From positions 1 to 19,682 of the forward strand of contig JAAZEW010000033.1 of NCBI GenBank assembly GCA_012512055.1: a stretch of 19,682 nucleotides of DNA. Direction: 5' to 3'. Below, piece after piece: positions 13,098 to 19,682 of the stretch. How positions within the stretch are numbered: position 1 is the stretch's first letter; the number at the start of each line of letters is the position of its first letter. The notes under the pieces were generated by a model. That model worked only from the letters and a program-made list of their open reading frames with translations, was not told the origin of the DNA and did no database searches. The translations under genes and the position numbers were made by a program. Source of the DNA: Bacillota bacterium. Lineage in GTDB: Bacteria; Bacillota_G; SHA-98; UBA4971.

Positions 13098-14375
13098 ATG
13101 AAGGAAGTGAGAATAGTAGGAGAAGACATAACGCGCAAGGAGATAGAGGAGGCTCTTACCACATGGCTTGAAAGTTTCGGGCACATACCCGGAAAAGTGC
13201 TGCTTCTACCACCTGACTATACTCGCAGTCTTTCTCAGGCAGGACTCATCACAGAGATACTGTATGAGAAGCTCTCTCCCGATACTCAGGTGGACATAAT
13301 GCCTGCCTTAGGAACTCATGTCCCGGTATCAGACGAAGAGAGGCTTAAGATGTTCAGTCCGGACATCCCGAAGGAGCGGTTCATCGTCCACAACTGGCGT
13401 GACGATGTGGAGGAAATCGGCACGATTCCTGATTCATATGTAAGGGAAATCTCACAAGGCCTCGTTGACTTTTCCATTTCCGTCCAGGTTAACAAGAGGC
13501 TTTTTGACAGGAGTTATGACTTGATCATCTCCATTGGCCAGGTAGTTCCCCATGAAGTAGTCGGTATGGCGAATTACACTAAGAATATCCTCGTAGGTTG
13601 CGGGGGTAAAGAAATAATCGATAAGTCCCATTTCCTCGGTGCCGTATATGGCTTGGAGAATCTTATGGGCAAGGATCATTCCCCTGTGCGCAAGGCTTTT
13701 GATTACGCTGAGGCAAACTTCCTTCAAGACATCCCGCTTCAGTATATCCTTACAGTCACCACAACAGATGATGAGGAAACGAAGGTTCGCGGGCTTTGGG
13801 CAGGCAGGCGCCGGGAGTCTTTTGAGGAGGCTGTGGTCCTCAGTCAGGAACTCAATTTCACCTTGCTGGATGAGCCCCTTGAGACAGTGGTCGTTTACCT
13901 TGATCCTGAGCACTATAAGAGCACGTGGTTGGGAAACAAGGCAGTGTACCGCACAAGGATGGCAATTGCCGATGACGGAGAGCTTATCATTATAGCGCCC
14001 GGTGTCAAGCAGTTCGGTGAGGACAAGGCTATTGACGCCTTGATACGAAAATATGGTTACTCGGGCACCCCGCGTATTCTCGAGCTGACAAATAAGGAAG
14101 ACGATCTGAAGGATAACCTTTCTGCAGCCGCTCACCTTATCCACGGCTCTTCTGAGGGAAGATTCCGAATAACCTACGCCCCGGGACATCTCACCCGTGA
14201 GGAGATTGAAAGAGTAAACTTCGAGTACATGTCCTTATCGCAAGCGGTGAAGCTGTATGAACCTGATACGCTGCGTGAGGGATATAACACTGTGGACGGC
14301 AAGGAAGTCTTTTTCATCGGTAATCCGGGTAAAGGCCTTTGGGCATTAAGGAGCAGATTCTCTAACGAGGGCTAG
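13098..14375 (+). CDS. LarA-superfamily nickel-pincer epimerase, probable D-mannonate/D-gluconate 2-epimerase
   Basis: 425 residues from ATG 13098 (GGAGG at 13084-13088). LarA racemases carry a nickel-pincer nucleotide bound to a lysine. The active-site set is intact: DYTR at 40-43, His74 in ALGTHVP, His152 in VVPHEVVG, Lys162 in NYTKN, and His178 in DKSHFLG. The His-Lys-His spacings (10 and 16) equal those of Lactobacillus plantarum LarA (His174, Lys184, His200). Within this superfamily D-gluconate 2-epimerases are known, and that reaction (mannonate to gluconate) is exactly the step missing between the reductase and the kinase here. Stop is 14 bases before gnd. Cofactor makers LarB, LarC and LarE are not in the window. 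Superfamily assignment is secure, substrate is inferred from context. Confidence 0.85.
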   Translation: MKEVRIVGEDITRKEIEEALTTWLESFGHIPGKVLLLPPDYTRSLSQAGLITEILYEKLSPDTQVDIMPALGTHVPVSDEERLKMFSPDIPKERFIVHNWRDDVEEIGTIPDSYVREISQGLVDFSISVQVNKRLFDRSYDLIISIGQVVPHEVVGMANYTKNILVGCGGKEIIDKSHFLGAVYGLENLMGKDHSPVRKAFDYAEANFLQDIPLQYILTVTTTDDEETKVRGLWAGRRRESFEEAVVLSQELNFTLLDEPLETVVVYLDPEHYKSTWLGNKAVYRTRMAIADDGELIIIAPGVKQFGEDKAIDALIRKYGYSGTPRILELTNKEDDLKDNLSAAAHLIHGSSEGRFRITYAPGHLTREEIERVNFEYMSLSQAVKLYEPDTLREGYNTVDGKEVFFIGNPGKGLWALRSRFSNEG

Positions 14376-14389
14376 GCAGGTGAAGGCGT

Positions 14390-15838
14390 GTGAAATCAGA
14401 TATCGGCTTAATAGGGTTGGGCGTAATGGGACAAAACCTTGTCCTGAATATGGCAAATCATGGTTACTCCGTCTCGGTCTTTAATCGTACTTTGCGTGTG
14501 GTAGATGAGTTTATTGCTGGTAAAGCCGAAGGCTACGAGACTATCCGGGGCACACACTCGATTTCGGAGCTTGTTGAATCACTGGCAAAACCACGGCGGA
14601 TAATGCTCATGGTGAAAGCCGGCCGGGCTGTGGACGCAGTGATTGAGCAGCTCATCCCATATTTGAGTCCCGGCGATATAATCATTGACTGCGGGAACTC
14701 CTATTTCAAGGATACCATCAGACGCAGCAAGGCCTTGGAGGAAGAGGGATTCTTGTACTTAGGCGTCGGGGTTTCCGGTGGAGAGGAAGGCGCTCTGAAA
14801 GGGCCGAGTATTATGCCGGGAGGCTCAAAGGCTGCATGGAAACATGTAGAAAGGATTTTTACTGACATAGCCGCCAGGGCCGGTTCAGGTGAACCATGTT
14901 GTAGATATCTTGGGCCTGATGGGGCAGGCCACTTCGTCAAGATGGTGCATAATGGCATTGAATATGCTGATATGGAGCTTATTGCCGAAGCCTACGCCAT
15001 CATGAGGAATCTATTTGGCATGAGCGCGGAAGAGATGGAAGCTACCTTTGCCGACTGGAGCGAAGGGGAGCTCAGTTCATACCTTATTGAGATTACCCGG
15101 GATATTCTCGGTAAAAAGGACAAGGACACAGGACTGCCGATAGTAGATGTGATTAAAGATGCAGCCGGACAAAAGGGCACAGGTAAGTGGACGTCCCAAG
15201 AAGCGTTGGATTTGGGCGTTCCTGCTCCAACCCTGGTCCATGCCGTGTTTGCACGTTGTATGTCTGCGCTGAAAGACGAGCGGGTATCTGCATCTGCTAT
15301 GCTCAAAGGGCCGGCAAAGGCCGAATTCGCACATGACCGGGCTCTTGGCGTATCTCACTTGAGAGCTGCGCTTTACGCTTCGAAAATCTGCGCGTACGCA
15401 GAAGGGTTTGCCCTCATGAAAGAGGCATCGAAAGAGTACGGATGGGATCTTGATCTAGGCGGAGTTGCTCTCCTGTGGAGAGGCGGATGTATCATCAGGG
15501 CTCAGTTTTTGGAGAGGATAACTGACGCGTTCAAGAATAATCCTAATCTGACTAACTTAATATTGGATCCATATTTTAAGGATGTTATTATTTCTTCACA
15601 AAACAGTTGGCGCCTCGTGGCAGGCTGGGCAATTCAGCATGGAATACCCGTTCCTGCCTTCGCTTCAGCTCTTTCATATTACGATTCCTACCGCGCGCCA
15701 AAACTGCCTGCAAATCTCATACAGGCTCAACGTGATTACTTCGGTGCTCATACATATGAAAGGCTGGATAGGCCGGGGACTTATCATACCGAATGGCTTG
15801 AACTCGGGGATATTGCGGAGAGCTTGGAGAGCAAATAG
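14390..15838 (+). CDS. gnd: 6-phosphogluconate dehydrogenase, decarboxylating
   Basis: 482 residues, GTG start 14 bases after the previous stop. It oxidises 6-phosphogluconate to ribulose 5-phosphate and CO2. N-terminal Rossmann domain with GLGVMG (9-14) and NRT (32-34), the residues that hold the NADP 2'-phosphate in this family. GVSGGEEGALKGPSIMPGG (127-145) is the substrate loop. Signature DGAGHFVKMVHNGIEY contains catalytic Lys184 and substrate ligands Asn188 and Glu191. Full long-type length with the C-terminal tail (HTEWLELG). In this operon it is the exit to the pentose phosphate pool and returns a reduced nicotinamide for the one spent by fructuronate reductase. Confidence 0.96.
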   Translation: MKSDIGLIGLGVMGQNLVLNMANHGYSVSVFNRTLRVVDEFIAGKAEGYETIRGTHSISELVESLAKPRRIMLMVKAGRAVDAVIEQLIPYLSPGDIIIDCGNSYFKDTIRRSKALEEEGFLYLGVGVSGGEEGALKGPSIMPGGSKAAWKHVERIFTDIAARAGSGEPCCRYLGPDGAGHFVKMVHNGIEYADMELIAEAYAIMRNLFGMSAEEMEATFADWSEGELSSYLIEITRDILGKKDKDTGLPIVDVIKDAAGQKGTGKWTSQEALDLGVPAPTLVHAVFARCMSALKDERVSASAMLKGPAKAEFAHDRALGVSHLRAALYASKICAYAEGFALMKEASKEYGWDLDLGGVALLWRGGCIIRAQFLERITDAFKNNPNLTNLILDPYFKDVIISSQNSWRLVAGWAIQHGIPVPAFASALSYYDSYRAPKLPANLIQAQRDYFGAHTYERLDRPGTYHTEWLELGDIAESLESK

Positions 15839-15868
15839 GGACGGCGTTGATGCGGTAACGGTGATTGG

Positions 15869-15961
15869 GTGAAGGTCCGGGATGTGGCTGAACGCATTCA
15901 TGAGTTAATTGGAGACAGGCAAAGCAAAGAAATGAGACGGATGACGGAAAGGAAGAGATGA
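15869..15961 (+). CDS. Possible 30-residue leader ORF coupled to uxaE
   Basis: A GTG at 15869 opens a frame encoding MKVRDVAERIHELIGDRQ then a basic tail, ending in TGA at 15959-15961 that overlaps the uxaE ATG (ATGA). The upstream ribosome site is poor. It may couple translation into uxaE, be a remnant of a longer gene, or be chance; I recognise no family. Confidence 0.3.
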   Translation: MKVRDVAERIHELIGDRQSKEMRRMTERKR

Positions 15962-17457
15962 TATTGAACATAGGATGCGCGTATCCAAATTCTCTTCACG
16001 AGAAAGACGGGTCAGTCCTTTTCCTCATCAAGGGGGAACGGGAAAAGAGATTGGTAGCAATAGGCGACGGCTCTGCGGTTTTTAGGGAACTCGAAGGCAC
16101 TGTCAGTTCCAATGACGGCCTTAGGATGAAAACCTGTGACTTGTCAACTGCAAACAGCCATGTAATAAGAAAACACTTTCCGCATACGCGCCCGGTCTCG
16201 TTGCGGAAGTTTAAAACCACTTTGGGCCTGGGTGACAGGCTGGGAGTGGCATCACCGGGACACATAGAGTTGATAAAGGGCTATGACGTAGGCCCGGTCC
16301 TCGCTCAGCAGTCAATCAGGGAGCTTACGCTCACAGGAAGGACCTTTGAGGATGTGCTGTCAGATGCGGTTTGGGCAGTATTTCAAGAAGGCTACCGCGG
16401 TGGATTCGGTGCGGACGGGGATCACTTGAAGTCAGAGGAAGAAGTGAAGCTTGCCTTAGATACCGGTTACACCATGATAACCCTGGATTGCTCCGCGTAT
16501 ATCAAGAACACTACAGGTTTATCCAAAGACGATGTAGATCGTATGTATATGGAAATTGACAGAGAGACGCGGGAAAGACTGGAGACGCGGTTCCTATCCG
16601 GAGAATTCAAGCTCGAATCAGGCCTTAAACTGATGTTCAGTCCGGAGACGCTTAGGCTGAACGCTGTAATCTATCAGAAAGCCATAGATTTTGCGATAGA
16701 TATCTTTTGCGAAATGATCAAGCCATGTCCAAGAGAATTGGATTTTGAGATGTCGATTGATGAGACAGTGACGCCTACGGATCCCCTGGCTCACTTCTTC
16801 GTAGCTCTGCAGCTTAGGGAGGCAGGTGTAGACTTATACAGCGTCGCTCCGCGTTTTTGCGGTGAATTCCAAAAGGGTATAGATTACATTGGCGATCTTT
16901 CGCAGTTCCGGAGAGAACTCCAGGCGCATCAGGCAATCGCATCACACTTCCGCTACAAGCTGAGTGTCCACTCAGGCAGTGATAAGTTCAGTGTGTTCCC
17001 GATTATCGGCGAAGAAACCCGGGGACATGTCCATGTGAAGACTGCAGGCACAAACTGGCTTGAAGCCGTCAGGGTAATCATCCACAGAGACCCGGGGCTT
17101 TATCGGGAGTTGCATGTGTTTGCCCTGGAGCATCTCTCTGAGGCAAGGCGTTACTATCATGTTACATTGGATACCGGCAGAATTCCAGATGTGGTTTCCC
17201 TGAGAGACGATGAACTCGACGGATTAATGAACCATGACGATGCCAGACAATTGATTCACATCACCTATGGCTTAATCCTCCAGGAAAAGGATGAGTCAGG
17301 AGCATATCGTTTTCGCGACAGGATCTACAGATGTCTCTATGAGAATGAGACGCTTTATAGTGAGTTCCTCAGGAGGCACATTGGGAATCACCTGAAAGCC
17401 CTCGGGTTGCAAACCGGCGGACAAACCGGCGGTAAACAGGCGGTAAACCGGCTGTAA
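15958..17457 (+). CDS. uxaE: Tagaturonate/fructuronate epimerase (UxaE family)
   Basis: 499 residues. UxaE, established in Thermotoga maritima (TM0440), interconverts D-tagaturonate and D-fructuronate, so galacturonate can join the glucuronate branch without tagaturonate reductase and altronate dehydratase. Recognised by FKTTLGLGDRLGVASPGH (near residue 84), GFGADGDHLKSEEEV, TMITLDCSAYI, and the C-terminal FRYKLSVHSGSDKFSVFP and HVHVKTAGTNWLEAVR segments. The conserved His and Asp in these are likely metal or acid-base residues, by inference. ATG 15958 has AAGGAAG just upstream and overlaps the stop of a possible small ORF. The last 16 residues (LQTGGQTGGKQAVNRL) are encoded by an 11-bp tandem repeat and look like a non-conserved tail. 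Last gene of the operon; no terminator is evident. Confidence 0.92.
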   Translation: MILNIGCAYPNSLHEKDGSVLFLIKGEREKRLVAIGDGSAVFRELEGTVSSNDGLRMKTCDLSTANSHVIRKHFPHTRPVSLRKFKTTLGLGDRLGVASPGHIELIKGYDVGPVLAQQSIRELTLTGRTFEDVLSDAVWAVFQEGYRGGFGADGDHLKSEEEVKLALDTGYTMITLDCSAYIKNTTGLSKDDVDRMYMEIDRETRERLETRFLSGEFKLESGLKLMFSPETLRLNAVIYQKAIDFAIDIFCEMIKPCPRELDFEMSIDETVTPTDPLAHFFVALQLREAGVDLYSVAPRFCGEFQKGIDYIGDLSQFRRELQAHQAIASHFRYKLSVHSGSDKFSVFPIIGEETRGHVHVKTAGTNWLEAVRVIIHRDPGLYRELHVFALEHLSEARRYYHVTLDTGRIPDVVSLRDDELDGLMNHDDARQLIHITYGLILQEKDESGAYRFRDRIYRCLYENETLYSEFLRRHIGNHLKALGLQTGGQTGGKQAVNRL

Positions 17458-17462
17458 ACCGG
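17411..17462 (+). repeat. 11-bp tandem repeat spanning the uxaE stop codon
   Basis: Units begin at 17411 (12 bases), 17423, 17434, 17445 and 17456 (partial), consensus AAACCGGCGGT. The stop TAA (17455-17457) is in it and the next promoter's -35 begins two bases after it. Confidence 0.8.
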
Positions 17463-17463
17463 A

Positions 17464-17494
17464 TTGACAGAGGATGCGCATTATGCTATATAAT
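17464..17494 (+). promoter_or_regulatory. Promoter of tRNA-Arg(CCT)
   Basis: Consensus TTGACA at 17464-17469, then TATATA after 17 bases (17487-17492) or TATAAT after 19 (17489-17494). The tRNA begins about 33 bases further on. Confidence 0.8.
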
Positions 17495-17526
17495 AGTTAA
17501 GCTAATATTTTTGCTTAAGTCTTGGT

Positions 17527-17602
17527 GGCCCCGTAGCTCAGTGGATAGAGCAGCGGTTTCCTAAACCGCGTGTCGGACGTTCGATTCGTCTCGGGGCTAC
17601 CA
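17527..17602 (+). tRNA. tRNA-Arg(CCT)
   Basis: Acceptor GGCCCCG/CGGGGCT (closing G-U), D-arm TAGCTCAGTGG, anticodon arm GCGGT-TTCCTAA-ACCGC (anticodon CCT), T-arm GGACG-TTCGATT-CGTCT, discriminator A, encoded CCA. A T-rich stretch follows at 17604. Confidence 0.95.
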
Positions 17603-17791
17603 GTTTTGTTTTTATCCCAGGACTATGTGTATGTGCAGGCACGTCTGGGTGTTCAGGTATGTTATGATGCTCGGGTTTAATTGGGATGCAATTTGCCCTG
17701 ATTCTGCGCCATGCCTCAGGCAGGCTCATGGCCTTCGCCGGACATTCTTTCCGGGAGCAAAGTCAAGCTTCACGGCGAAGTCCAGCAGGTC

Positions 17792-17820
17792 TTGCCCCGA
17801 ACTCTTTGTAATGTTATTAT
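17792..17820 (+). promoter_or_regulatory. Promoter of tadA
   Basis: TTGCCC (17792-17797), exactly 17 bases, TATTAT (17815-17820). A GGACATTC...GAAGTCC-type inverted segment lies just upstream (about 17738-17783). Confidence 0.65.
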
Positions 17821-17917
17821 AAGAACGAACGTGGCATAGGCTTTCGGTAAGGAATCCTCGTTGATAAGCAAAGCGAATCGGCGGGGGATGTTAAGAACTA
17901 TGTTGTATGAGCAAAAC

Positions 17918-18370
17918 ATGAATGATGAAACGTTTATGCACAGAGCCCTTCTGGAAGCGAAGAAGGCGTACCTGAAGGGTGAAGTTCCTGTAGGCGCTGT
18001 CCTTACCCTTGACGGACAGGTGATTGCCAGGGCACACAACCGTAGAGAGGAATTGCAGGATCCCACTGCTCACGCAGAGATGCTGGCAATAAGAGAGGCT
18101 TCAGCCAAACTGCGTTCATGGCGTCTTGTAGGCGCAACTCTCTATGTGACATTGGAACCGTGTTCTATGTGCGCCGGCGCTCTGGTGCTGGCAAGGGTTA
18201 CGCGTCTGGTATACGGGGCGCCGGATCCTAAGTCAGGGGCTGTAGGGTCAATCATGAACTTGGCGGAACATGAGGCCTTAAACCATAGGGTGGCTGTAAC
18301 CGGCGGAATCCTCCAGGATGAGTGTTCTGCCATCCTTAAGCAGTTTTTCTCGGAGTTACGTGATGACTGA
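17918..18370 (+). CDS. tadA: tRNA-specific adenosine(34) deaminase TadA
   Basis: 150 residues from ATG 17918. It converts A34 to inosine in tRNA-Arg(ACG), itself encoded at 2156-2232. The cytidine-deaminase fold carries the zinc site: His52 and catalytic Glu54 in TAHAEML, Cys82 and Cys85 in EPCSMCAGAL. GEVPVGAV near residue 21 and PDPKSGAVGS later are family motifs. Start uncertain: 17918 gives the usual family N-terminus (NDETFMHRALLEAKKAY) but has no ribosome site. TTG 17861 in frame has AAGGA seven bases before it and would add 19 residues; ATG 17888 and 17900 are also possible. Alone in its transcript from the promoter at 17792, upstream of tRNA-Ser, SRP RNA and dnaX. Confidence 0.94.
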   Translation: MNDETFMHRALLEAKKAYLKGEVPVGAVLTLDGQVIARAHNRREELQDPTAHAEMLAIREASAKLRSWRLVGATLYVTLEPCSMCAGALVLARVTRLVYGAPDPKSGAVGSIMNLAEHEALNHRVAVTGGILQDECSAILKQFFSELRDD

Positions 18371-18457
18371 CTTAGCCCGGACCGGTTAGGGCTGTGTCAG
18401 GCAAGGGAAATCAGGGTCGAAACTGAATAAGTGCTACAGACGAAATGTAGACCAAGC

Positions 18458-18550
18458 GGAGAGATGGCTGAGTGGTCGAAAGCGCTCGCCTCGAAAGCGA
18501 GTGGGCGGGTAGCCCCTGCCCCGTGAGTTCGAATCTCACTCTCTCCGCCA
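18458..18550 (+). tRNA. tRNA-Ser(CGA)
   Basis: Class II tRNA with long variable arm: acceptor GGAGAGA/TCTCTCC, D-arm TGGCTGAGTGGTCGAAAG, anticodon arm CTCGC-CTCGAAA-GCGAG (anticodon CGA), T-arm GTGAG-TTCGAAT-CTCAC, encoded GCCA. Confidence 0.96.
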
Positions 18551-18565
18551 CCATTGACTTTTTGC

Positions 18566-18659
18566 GGAGAGGTGGCTGAGTTGGTTGAAGGCGCCCGCCT
18601 GGAAAGTGGGTAGGCAGAAGCTCTCTGTCTCGCGGGTTCGAATCCCGCCCTCTCCGCCA
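18566..18659 (+). tRNA. tRNA-Ser(GGA)
   Basis: Class II tRNA 15 bases after the first: acceptor GGAGAGG/CCTCTCC, anticodon arm CCCGC-CTGGAAA-GTGGG (anticodon GGA, one G-T pair), long variable arm, T-arm GCGGG-TTCGAAT-CCCGC, encoded GCCA. Confidence 0.96.
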
Positions 18660-18694
18660 TATTTTTCTAAGTCTGTTTCCTTTGTGAAGGTTTG

Positions 18695-18963
18695 GTCGTG
18701 CTAGACGGGGAGGTAGCGGTGCCCTGAACCCGCAACCCGCTATAGCGGGGTTGAATTCCCGCCCGAGGCCGACCCTTCGTGGGGCCTGGCCCTGTTAAGT
18801 GGCGAAGAAGACTGGGTCCTGCGCAACAGAAGTCTGTGAACCCCGTCAGGACCGGGAGGTAGCAGCGGTAAGCGGAATGTTCTGTGTGCCGCAGGGGCGC
18901 CTGGCCGGAGCAGGCTGGCAGGTTACCGCCTGGGGAGGGCGTTCGAAGGTGGGTGCACGACCA
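18695..18963 (+). ncRNA. ffs: Signal recognition particle RNA, large bacterial (Alu-containing) type
   Basis: Starts GTCGTGCTAGACGGGGAGGT, the Alu-domain start conserved with Bacillus subtilis scRNA. It continues with TGGGTCCTGCGCAA, the domain IV Ffh-binding hairpin GTCAGGACCGGGAGGTAGCA (18846-18865), TGTGCCGCAGGG, and ends near GGGTGCACGACC. About 269 bases, as expected for the large type. The apical tetraloop is GGGA (still GNRA) rather than the usual GGAA. Only 35 bases separate it from tRNA-Ser, so it may share that transcript. Ends are approximate to a few bases. It partners Ffh to target membrane proteins. Confidence 0.95.
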
Positions 18964-18970
18964 TTACTTG

Positions 18971-19007
18971 ACCGGCCCTGTCCTGGAACTGCAGAGGCCG
19001 GTTTTTT
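18971..19007 (+). terminator. Rho-independent terminator of the SRP RNA
   Basis: ACCGGCC (18971-18977) pairs with GGCCGGT (18996-19002), followed by a T-run (19002-19007), eight bases past the SRP RNA end. Confidence 0.88.
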
Positions 19008-19065
19008 CTTCTCCTGCTTCATGTTTGGGACATAATAGGTTCTTGCTGAACTGAATTTACGAGCC

Positions 19066-19137
19066 ATGGCAGTGTCCCCTGCAGGAATTGAAAGGTGGAG
19101 CCAGAAGTCCATACGTCGGGGTAAGGGGGAACCATAA
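19066..19137 (+). CDS. Possible 23-residue leader ORF abutting dnaX
   Basis: ATG 19066 encodes MAVSPAGIERWSQKSIRRGK then GEP, and the TAA (19135-19137) directly touches the dnaX GTG. The dnaX ribosome site lies inside it. No good ribosome site of its own; no known family. Could be chance. Confidence 0.25.
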   Translation: MAVSPAGIERWSQKSIRRGKGEP

Positions 19138-19682
19138 GTGACATATGTCTCGCTGTATCGCCGCTTCAGACCGCAGACATTCACCGAAGTCGTGGGACAG
19201 GATCATGTCACGCGCACTCTGCGTAATGCTATAGCAGCAGGCCGCACGTCCCATGCATACCTTTTCTGTGGCCCGCGAGGGACAGGCAAGACTACAGTCG
19301 CGAAGGTGCTGGCAAAGGCCTTGAACTGTGAGGCGGGCCCGACACCTGATCCTTGTGGCCGGTGTGAAGCGTGTATCAGGATTCAAGAAGGCCGCTCCAT
19401 GGACGTTATAGAGATTGACGCTGCGTCCAATCGTGGGATAGACGAAATCCGCGATCTTCGGGAAAAGGTCAAATTCGCTCCTGTGGAAGAGAGATACAAG
19501 GTCTACATTATTGATGAGGTCCACATGCTGACCCAGGAAGCCTTCAATGCCTTATTGAAGACCTTGGAAGAGCCTCCCCAGCGCGTGGTGTTTATTCTTG
19601 CGACAACTGAACCTCATAGAGTGCTTCCTACGATCCTGTCCAGGTGCCAAAGGTTTGATTTTAGGCGTCTCACTGTGAGCGA
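19138..19682 (+). CDS. dnaX: DNA polymerase III gamma/tau subunit, 3' end cut by window edge
   Basis: 181 codons are visible from GTG 19138, with GGGGG ribosome site eight bases upstream. The clamp-loader AAA+ ATPase begins [20 protein letters not shown], with Walker A GPRGTGKT (45-52), a four-Cys zinc knuckle ([16 protein letters not shown] preceding the Cys of the first strand region), Walker [11 protein letters not shown], the LLKTLEEPP segment, sensor 1 LATTEPHRV and the SRC motif ([11 protein letters not shown]). It loads the sliding clamp at the replication fork. The order tadA - tRNA-Ser - ffs - dnaX is typical of Bacillota, where ybaB and recR normally follow. Confidence 0.96.
   Translation, partial: MTYVSLYRRFRPQTFTEVVGQDHVTRTLRNAIAAGRTSHAYLFCGPRGTGKTTVAKVLAKALNCEAGPTPDPCGRCEACIRIQEGRSMDVIEIDAASNRGIDEIRDLREKVKFAPVEERYKVYIIDEVHMLTQEAFNALLKTLEEPPQRVVFILATTEPHRVLPTILSRCQRFDFRRLTVS

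Noticed and set aside
13452..14189. 245-codon open frame on the minus strand
   Set aside because: It is a shadow of the LarA-like gene; the plus-strand protein has an intact active site, and this frame has no motif.

Overview
The window looks like a chromosomal segment of a Bacillota (Firmicutes, Clostridia-like) bacterium of middling GC content. The reasons are strong AGGAGG ribosome sites, frequent GTG and TTG starts, sigma-A type promoters with 17-bp spacers, and a large Alu-type SRP RNA sitting between tadA/tRNA-Ser and dnaX, a common Firmicutes order. No rRNA is present, so I do not name a genus. There is no transposase, phage gene or CRISPR array.

Layout: (1) 1-2232, minus strand: start of a CsoR-type metal-sensing repressor running off the left edge, a CofE-like ligase with its own promoter and terminator, and tRNA-Arg(ACG). 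(2) 2460-3507, minus strand: azlC-azlD branched-chain amino acid exporter with a good promoter. (3) 3535-8320: a gene-poor stretch with a DUF3842 gene, an ECF transporter S component and a FN3 lipoprotein, separated by long spacers packed with degenerate tandem repeats, hairpin arrays and two copies of a small inverted-repeat element. (4) 8321-17457, plus strand: a hexuronate catabolic operon. (5) 17464-19682: tRNA-Arg(CCT), tadA, two tRNA-Ser genes, SRP RNA, and the start of dnaX running off the right edge.

The operon is the metabolic centre: RpiR regulator, uronate isomerase (UxaC, Bacillus halodurans BH0493 type), SDR fructuronate reductase (UxuB type), FGGY kinase, LarA-superfamily epimerase, 6-phosphogluconate dehydrogenase and tagaturonate epimerase (UxaE). 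Read together they give: glucuronate or galacturonate -> fructuronate or tagaturonate; tagaturonate -> fructuronate; fructuronate -> mannonate; mannonate -> gluconate; gluconate -> 6-phosphogluconate; 6-phosphogluconate -> ribulose 5-phosphate + CO2. No mannonate dehydratase, KDG kinase or KDPG aldolase is present, so this is a pentose-phosphate outlet rather than the Ashwell/Entner-Doudoroff route. A paired palindrome before rpiR is a candidate operator.

The second striking property is the non-coding DNA. Nearly every spacer carries its own short, diverged tandem repeat (units of 11, 12, 13, 17, 30, 34 and 53 bp), several of them overlapping start codons, stop codons or promoters. A ~138-bp element with related inverted ends occurs twice, once splitting a 13-bp repeat array, and one of its 19-bp ends recurs beside the ribosome site of the fructuronate reductase gene.
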